Below, piece after piece: positions 1 to 5,145 of a stretch of DNA of 5,145 nt. The translations under genes were made by a program, and so were the position numbers. Every line of letters begins with the position of its first letter. Position 1 is the stretch's first letter. Source of the DNA: a bacterium (GTDB lineage Bacteria > Patescibacteria > Dojkabacteria > SC72). Where the stretch lies: positions 1 to 5,145 of the forward strand of contig JAKPKF010000161.1 of the NCBI GenBank assembly GCA_029553845.1, in the 5' to 3' direction. A model generated the notes under the pieces. That model was not told the origin of the DNA. It did no database searches and was given only the letters and a program-made list of their open reading frames with translations.

Positions 1-1
1 T

Positions 2-3000
2 AAAGCAGAATTATCTGATGGCAGACAATTCCCTGTTTATTTAGAAATAAAGAAGCAAAATGGAATGCCTCTTTTGTGGGTGGTACTTTCATTAAATAAA
101 AATGACGAAGATGGAATCATGGATGGCTTTGTTTTCGATGGTGACATTCTCCAAGAAAGCGATTTTGCCGTTGCAGATGTTGATGAAACATTATCCGCCG
201 AGGATGCAATTACAAAGGCATTATTTAGCAACGACGTACCTCCAAGGTGGATTGTTCTTATTGGAATGAACGGCATCGCTCTTGTTGATAGAAATAAATG
301 GAACGAAAAGCGTTATCTTGGTTTTGATGTCTCTACAGTTTTCTCTTATAGAGATGAAAAGACACTTCAAGCTATGGCGGTTCTTCTCCATAAGGAATCA
401 CTTTGTCCAGAAGAAGGAACTTCGCTTTTAGATGAATTAGATGAAAATTCTCATAGACACGCTGCTGGTGTTTCTCAAGATTTGAAATATGCTCTTAGAG
501 AATCAATTGAATTATTAGGTAACGAAGTTCTCTATGACCTTAAACATAACAAACACAGAAATTTAGATACTGACCCAGTTGATCCAGGTGATTTAACAAT
601 GCAATGTTTACGATACATGTATCGTATGTTATTCGTTTTATTTATTGAGGCCAGACCAGAGCTTGGCTATGCTCCTATGAGAGAAAGAGCATATGCTCAG
701 GGCTATTCTCTTGAACAATTAAGAGATGTTGCTGATGAGATTAATGAAAACACTGTCGAGATTGGTGACGGGTATTATTTCAATGAAACCATAAGCGGAT
801 TGTTCCGTCTTATTTATAATGGCTATCCAGAAAACCAAGCTGAATACGATGAAGCCATCAAAAAAGAATCAATCCATGATACATTTGTTGTCCCACCTCT
901 CAAGGCCCACATTTTTGATCCAGATTTAACGCCGTTGATTACTCAAGCCAAATTAAGAAATTCGGTACTTCTTGAAATTATTAGGCTCATGAGTGTTTCT
1001 CGTGGTGATAGTAAGAGTGGTGGTGGAAGAATTTCCTATGCCAATTTAGGCATCAACCAACTAGGCTCTGTTTATGAATCACTTCTTTCTTATAGAGGGT
1101 TTATTGCTGAAAAAGACTTATATGAAGTTAAAAGAGCAGGGGATTCATTTGATGAACTTGATGTTGGATACTTTGTATCAGAAGAAGAACTTAATCAATA
1201 CACTGATGATGAAAGAGTCAGATATGAATATGGCCCTCATAAAGGCAAACCGAGAATGTATGAAAAAGGCACGTTCATCTATAGATTAGCTGGTAGAGAA
1301 AGAGAAAAATCTGCTTCCTACTACACTCCTGAAGTATTGACAAAGTGCCTAGTTAAATATGCCTTAAAAGAATTGTTGGTTGATAAAACCGCTGATGAAG
1401 TATTGAATCTCACTATATGCGAACCCGCTATGGGAAGTGCAGCCTTCTTAAATGAAGCAATTAATCAGTTAGCGGATGCTTATGTGAATAAAAAACAAGA
1501 AGAACTTGGAATTTTGATTCCGTATGAAGACAGATTTAATGAAGTTCAAAAAGTTAAAATGTTCATCGCTGATAGAAATGTATTTGGTGTTGACTTAAAT
1601 AGTACGGCTGTTGAATTGGCAGAGGTTTCATTGTGGTTAAATACCATTTGTGAAGGTGGACATATTCCGTGGTTTGGAACACAAATAGTTAATGGAAACT
1701 CTTTAATTGGCGCAAGGAAACAAGTTTATAGAATTGAGCAATTAGAGACTAATAACCCATCATTAAGATGGTATACAAAGGCACCAGATAGAATTGCTCC
1801 TGGTGAAACCAGAAGAGGTAATAAAGAAGTATATCACTTCCTTTTAGGCGATCCTGGAATGTGCAATTACACCGATAAAGTAATTAAAGGCCTCGCTCCA
1901 AAACAGATTGAGCTGATGAAAAAATGGAGTAAGGAATTCACTGACTCATACAACCCTGATGACATAGAATCGTTGCTGAGATTGTCGCGTGCAATAGATA
2001 CACTTTGGAGAGAACAAGTTAATTTAAGAAACACTGTTAAAAGGAAAACAGCAGATAAATTGTCTATTTTTGGTCATGATGACAACATTGAAGAGTCACA
2101 TACAACCATTAGACAAAAAGATTATATTTTTAGAAAACTCTACAAGACAGAAGAAGCGGAAAATGCTGGGCCATATGCAAGATTAAAATTTGCTATGGAT
2201 TATTGGTGCGCCCTTTGGTTCTGGCCTATAGAAAAAGCGGATTTGTTGCCAAGTAGAGAAACATTCATCTTTGATATGTCTCTCATTCTTGAGGGTGGTA
2301 TTTTCGCTGTTAAGAAATCTGGTTATACGTATTACAAAACAAAGACCGGTGAGAACCTTTACGGAATTAACTTGCTCGATTATGACAGCGAAACAGATGA
2401 AGTTGTTAGCCAAACTGCCAAAGAAATTAAAGCAACCTTTGCTGATTTAGGAACAGTTAATCTTGACCAATTATGTGAGCAGTATGAAAGATTAGCTCTT
2501 GTTAGAGAAATAGCCAAAAACAATCATTTTATGCACTGGGAGCTAGAATTTGCAGAACTATTTGAAGAACGTGGTGGATTTGATTTGATGATAGGGAATC
2601 CACCTTGGATTAAGATTACATGGAATGAAGAAGGCGTTTTGTCAGACTGCAATCCAATTTTCTCTGTTCGCAAACTGACTGCTAACCAAACAACATATGA
2701 ACGCGATAGTGTTTTGAGAAATGCGAAGTTTAAGCAAATGTACGTCGATGAGTATTGTTTTATCACTGGAGAGCAATCTTTTATTAACGCAATTCAGAAT
2801 TATGAACTTCTTGCCAAACAACAAGTCAACTTATTTAAATGTTTCTTGCCTTTGGCCTGGTATTTGTCTAATAGTGCTGGCGTTTCTTCTTATGTTCACC
2901 CCGAAGGAGTGTATGATGATCCGAATGGCGCACTACTAAGAAAAACTTTATACAAAAAGCTGGTTTATCACTTCCAATTCCAAAATGAAACTAAATTATT

Positions 3001-4471
3001 TGAAATTGGTAACAGAAATAAATTCAGCCTTAATGTTTATTCAAATAAAGAACACGCCTGTTTTGAATCTATTGCAAACATTTTTTATCCCGAAACAGTA
3101 GATTTGTGTTTTACGTCCGATTGTTCTAGACCAGTTCCTGGCATTAAAGATGCCCATGATAAATGGTCAAGAGAAGGTCACCCAGATAGAATTCTCAGAA
3201 TTGCTGAAGATGAATTAAGATTATTTGCAAAAACATTCGATAATAGTGATGATTGGGAAAGCGCACGTTTGCCAGCGCTCCATTGTTCTAGCCTTCTTGG
3301 AATTCTTAAGAGCTTTTCTAACCAAGAAAAAACTATCGCATCCTTAGGCAACAAGGCTGTTGGCTACGAATGCTGGCATGAGACTATAGATCAAAATAAT
3401 AAAATAATTAGAAGGAATGTCCATTTCCCAACAAATGCAATCGACTGTATTTTGTCTGGACCACATATTGGACAAGCGAATCCTATTTATCAATCTTCAC
3501 AAAGGAATTGTTCGACACACAGAGCTTTTGATAATGTTCCACTTGAATATGTTCCAGCTGGCTTTCTTCAAAGGTGTAATTATTCGCCATATGGGTCAAC
3601 GCAAGAATATATTTCAAATTTCCAAGAACTACCTTGGAATTCTAAACCATATTCTTCATCATATAAAATTGTTTCTAGAAAGATGCTTAATTTAGCTGGG
3701 GAGAGAACTTTAGTTTCGGCAATTATCCCTCCTGATGTAGCACACATCAATGGCTTATTTGGACTGACATTTAAAGATCAAAAGACAATTGCTTTAATGG
3801 CTGGATGTTTAGCCTCTTTACCGTTTGACTTTTTTATCAAAACGCTTGGGACAGCAAATTTTGTATTTGCAAATGCGTCTATTTTACCGATACTTTCTGG
3901 TAAATATACTAATGAGATTATTTTCCGCTCACTTTTATTGAATTGTCTCACTAGCAACTATAAGGACTTGTGGGAAAACAGTGTTGATGGTAATACCGTT
4001 TTTTGCTGGAGCAAACATAATAATGGTCTTACCAATTTTGAATTGCACCATTCGTTTGATTTATCTAAATCTTTTAAAAAAGATTATGAAAGAAGGCAAG
4101 CGTTATTAGAACTTGATGTTTTGGTTGCTTTATCACTAGGAATGAGTCTTGACCAGCTTATTGCTGCTTATCGAATGCAATTTCCTGTTCTTCAAATGTA
4201 TGAAAATGATACATGGTACGATCAAAACGGAAGAATAGTCTTTACAGCTAATCGTGGCTCATCTGCTGGTTTTGAACGTCCAGAATGGGAAACTATCAAA
4301 GATATGAAATCTGGAATTTATACGAAGACTTTTATGGATGATACCATGCCCGGCGGCCCTGTCGAAAGAACCATTACATATGTCGCTCCATTTACGAAGT
4401 GCGACAGGATTGAAGATTATAAGAATGCGTGGGAATTCTTCACCAAGAAATCTGGGGAGGTAAATGAATAA
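2..4471 (+). CDS. Large Eco57I/DrmMI-like adenine-specific DNA methyltransferase (5' partial)
   Basis: Predicted to transfer a methyl group from SAM to N6 of adenine in DNA, probably as the self-marking enzyme of a phage-defence system. The frame is open to the left edge. The first ATG (65) has no good ribosome binding site and lies inside continuous coding sequence, so the true start is upstream; at least 1489 residues, longer than ordinary Eco57I enzymes. Motifs in order: helical LGSVYESLL (1061-1087); YYTP, motif X (1319-1330); SAM-binding EPAMGSAAFL, motif I (1421-1450); FGVDLN, motif II (1583-1600); MDYWCALWFWP (2195-2227) within a long insertion; catalytic NPPW, motif IV (2597-2608); HPEGVYDDPNG (2897-2929). 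A probable target-recognition region follows (about 3050-3900), then a C-terminal block YRMQFPVL...GRIVFT (4169-4246). The order X-I-IV-recognition is the gamma class. From memory, the insertion and C-terminal block are typical of giant methyltransferases beside DUF1998 helicases. All catalytic motifs look intact, with no frameshift. PglX of BREX is the main alternative, but the helicase neighbour argues for a DISARM-like context. Confidence 0.92.
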   Translation, partial: KAELSDGRQFPVYLEIKKQNGMPLLWVVLSLNKNDEDGIMDGFVFDGDILQESDFAVADVDETLSAEDAITKALFSNDVPPRWIVLIGMNGIALVDRNKWNEKRYLGFDVSTVFSYRDEKTLQAMAVLLHKESLCPEEGTSLLDELDENSHRHAAGVSQDLKYALRESIELLGNEVLYDLKHNKHRNLDTDPVDPGDLTMQCLRYMYRMLFVLFIEARPELGYAPMRERAYAQGYSLEQLRDVADEINENTVEIGDGYYFNETISGLFRLIYNGYPENQAEYDEAIKKESIHDTFVVPPLKAHIFDPDLTPLITQAKLRNSVLLEIIRLMSVSRGDSKSGGGRISYANLGINQLGSVYESLLSYRGFIAEKDLYEVKRAGDSFDELDVGYFVSEEELNQYTDDERVRYEYGPHKGKPRMYEKGTFIYRLAGREREKSASYYTPEVLTKCLVKYALKELLVDKTADEVLNLTICEPAMGSAAFLNEAINQLADAYVNKKQEELGILIPYEDRFNEVQKVKMFIADRNVFGVDLNSTAVELAEVSLWLNTICEGGHIPWFGTQIVNGNSLIGARKQVYRIEQLETNNPSLRWYTKAPDRIAPGETRRGNKEVYHFLLGDPGMCNYTDKVIKGLAPKQIELMKKWSKEFTDSYNPDDIESLLRLSRAIDTLWREQVNLRNTVKRKTADKLSIFGHDDNIEESHTTIRQKDYIFRKLYKTEEAENAGPYARLKFAMDYWCALWFWPIEKADLLPSRETFIFDMSLILEGGIFAVKKSGYTYYKTKTGENLYGINLLDYDSETDEVVSQTAKEIKATFADLGTVNLDQLCEQYERLALVREIAKNNHFMHWELEFAELFEERGGFDLMIGNPPWIKITWNEEGVLSDCNPIFSVRKLTANQTTYERDSVLRNAKFKQMYVDEYCFITGEQSFINAIQNYELLAKQQVNLFKCFLPLAWYLSNSAGVSSYVHPEGVYDDPNGALLRKTLYKKLVYHFQFQNETKLFEIGNRNKFSLNVYSNKEHACFESIANIFYPETVDLCFTSDCSRPVPGIKDAHDKWSREGHPDRILRIAEDELRLFAKTFDNSDDWESARLPALHCSSLLGILKSFSNQEKTIASLGNKAVGYECWHETIDQNNKIIRRNVHFPTNAIDCILSGPHIGQANPIYQSSQRNCSTHRAFDNVPLEYVPAGFLQRCNYSPYGSTQEYISNFQELPWNSKPYSSSYKIVSRKMLNLAGERTLVSAIIPPDVAHINGLFGLTFKDQKTIALMAGCLASLPFDFFIKTLGTANFVFANASILPILSGKYTNEIIFRSLLLNCLTSNYKDLWENSVDGNTVFCWSKHNNGLTNFELHHSFDLSKSFKKDYERRQALLELDVLVALSLGMSLDQLIAAYRMQFPVLQMYENDTWYDQNGRIVFTANRGSSAGFERPEWETIKDMKSGIYTKTFMDDTMPGGPVERTITYVAPFTKCDRIEDYKNAWEFFTKKSGEVNE
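4454..4460 (+). promoter_or_regulatory. Ribosome binding site for the helicase gene, inside the methyltransferase 3' end
   Basis: GGGGAGG contains a full GGAGG core and ends 10 bases before the ATG at 4471. It lies within the last codons of the methyltransferase. The upstream stop TAA (4469-4471) shares its last base with the helicase ATG. This arrangement implies translational coupling and fixes the helicase start. Another ATG at 4464 is only 3 bases from the site and opens a frame of just 17 codons, so it is not the start. Confidence 0.85.
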
Positions 4472-5145
4472 TGCTTCCATCAATATTAGCAAGACAACTA
4501 GAAAAAGGCTTATGTGATTACATTGAGACTACTTTCCCCATGACTAATGAAGGGTTTAAAGGCACTCTTGATGAAATGCTTAGAACTAGAGATTCTGTTT
4601 ATCATGAACCATATATTTCTGTGAAGATGCCTTTTAGAGCGTCAACAATAGCTCCTGATTTTGAATCTATTGTTTTTGGATTTACTCCACATTTGCATCA
4701 AAGCAAGGCTTTTGAAAGATTAAAAGGTGTAGACCCAAGAAGTACAATTGTTGCTACAGGCACTGGTTCTGGTAAAACAGAATGTTTCTTATATCCGGTT
4801 CTTGAATATTGCTATAAGCATCGCGGTGAAAGTGGCATCAAAGCAATCATCATTTATCCAATGAATGCTTTAGCGACAGACCAAGCCAAACGTATCGCCA
4901 AAGAGATTAATAAGAGTTCGAAACTAAACGGAAATGTCACATGTGGCATGTATGTTGGTGGTAGAGAAGTTAAATCTGCAACCGCAATGGGCAAAGAGAA
5001 TGTTATCACCGACCATGAAACATTATTGTCCAACCCACCAGATATTTTGTTAACAAACTACAAAATGCTCGATTACCTTATGGTTAGACCAAAAGATGCT
5101 GCTTTATGGAAGTCAAACAATCCAGAAACGCTTAAGTTCATAGTG
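4471..5145 (+). CDS. DEAD/DEAH-type superfamily 2 helicase, YprA/DrmA/DruE-like (3' partial)
   Basis: N-terminal 225 residues of an ATP-dependent nucleic-acid helicase or translocase. After about 70 residues resembling the leader of large YprA/DruE-type helicases (LARQLEKGLCDYIETTFP near the start), the first RecA-like domain begins. It has a Q-motif-like TPHLHQ (residues 72-77), Walker A ATGTGSGKT followed by E (95-104), motif Ia YPMNALATDQ (129-138), YVGGR (161-165), and DILLTNYKMLDYLM (191-204). The window ends at LKFIV, just where the DEAH/DExH motif II would be expected, so ATP-hydrolysis residues and the second RecA domain are not visible. GTGSGKTE and YPMNALATDQ are typical of helicases that carry, or sit beside, a DUF1998 domain. 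The start is set by the strong upstream GGGGAGG and the one-base overlap with the methyltransferase stop. In this context it is probably the DNA-translocating component of a DISARM- or Druantia-related defence operon. DrmA (separate DrmB follows) and a DruE-like fusion (DUF1998 in the same chain) cannot be told apart from this fragment. Confidence 0.92.
   Translation, partial: MLPSILARQLEKGLCDYIETTFPMTNEGFKGTLDEMLRTRDSVYHEPYISVKMPFRASTIAPDFESIVFGFTPHLHQSKAFERLKGVDPRSTIVATGTGSGKTECFLYPVLEYCYKHRGESGIKAIIIYPMNALATDQAKRIAKEINKSSKLNGNVTCGMYVGGREVKSATAMGKENVITDHETLLSNPPDILLTNYKMLDYLMVRPKDAALWKSNNPETLKFIV

Noticed and set aside
65..67. ATG at 65 as the methyltransferase start
   Set aside because: The same frame continues without a stop to base 2, the upstream codons read as plausible protein, and no good ribosome binding site precedes this ATG.
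1074..1289. Plus-strand open frame of 71 codons in another frame of the methyltransferase, and a similar one at 2721-2939
   Set aside because: Both overlap conserved parts of the methyltransferase (the LGSVYESLL region and the HPEG block), and neither encodes a recognisable protein.
3417..3695. Overlapping plus-strand open frame of 92 codons inside the methyltransferase
   Set aside because: It lies wholly within a well-supported gene in another frame, has no recognisable domain and no convincing ribosome binding site.
4259..4492. Minus-strand open frame across the methyltransferase-helicase junction
   Set aside because: It is antisense to conserved coding sequence and to the junction, and its translation has no recognisable family features. 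The same reasoning removes the other short minus-strand frames at 37-276, 2183-2413, 2524-2766 and 2642-2824.
4464..4517. ATG at 4464 as an alternative start for a small overlapping peptide
   Set aside because: It is only 3 bases after the ribosome binding site, its frame stops after 17 codons, and the helicase frame starting at 4471 matches a known family from its first residues.

Overview
The window is almost entirely coding. It holds two adjacent plus-strand genes, both cut by the window edges. The first, open at the left edge and ending at 4471, encodes a very large (at least 1489 residues) Eco57I/PglX/DrmMI-like adenine-specific DNA methyltransferase. The second starts at 4471 and runs off the right edge. 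It encodes the first 225 residues of a large superfamily 2 DEAD/DEAH-type helicase of the YprA/DrmA/DruE (DUF1998-associated) kind. The stop of the first and start of the second share one base (TAATG), and a strong GGGGAGG ribosome binding site lies inside the end of the methyltransferase gene. The two are therefore almost certainly co-transcribed and translationally coupled.

A giant gamma-class adenine methyltransferase next to a large DUF1998-family helicase is the core of anti-phage defence islands related to DISARM (drmMI-drmA-drmB), with Druantia (DruE) as another relative of the helicase. The likely reading is a chromosomal or mobile-element defence operon. The methyltransferase would mark self DNA, and the helicase, with partners outside the window, would act on incoming unmodified DNA. 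Assignment to a named system cannot be settled here, because the genes that define the type (SNF2 helicase DrmD, DUF1998 protein DrmB, phospholipase-D nuclease DrmC, or DruM/F/G/H) would lie outside the window.

The DNA is AT-rich. Arginine is written mostly as AGA, TGG is used for tryptophan with no in-frame TGA, and the ribosome binding site is a classical GGAGG. This suits a low-GC bacterium, probably Bacillota (Firmicutes) or a relative, using the standard bacterial code. An archaeal or other low-GC host cannot be excluded.

Layout: 2-4471 methyltransferase (5' end missing); 4454-4460 ribosome binding site; 4471-5145 helicase (3' end missing). I saw no RNA gene, CRISPR array, insertion sequence, promoter or terminator, and no non-coding stretch of any length.
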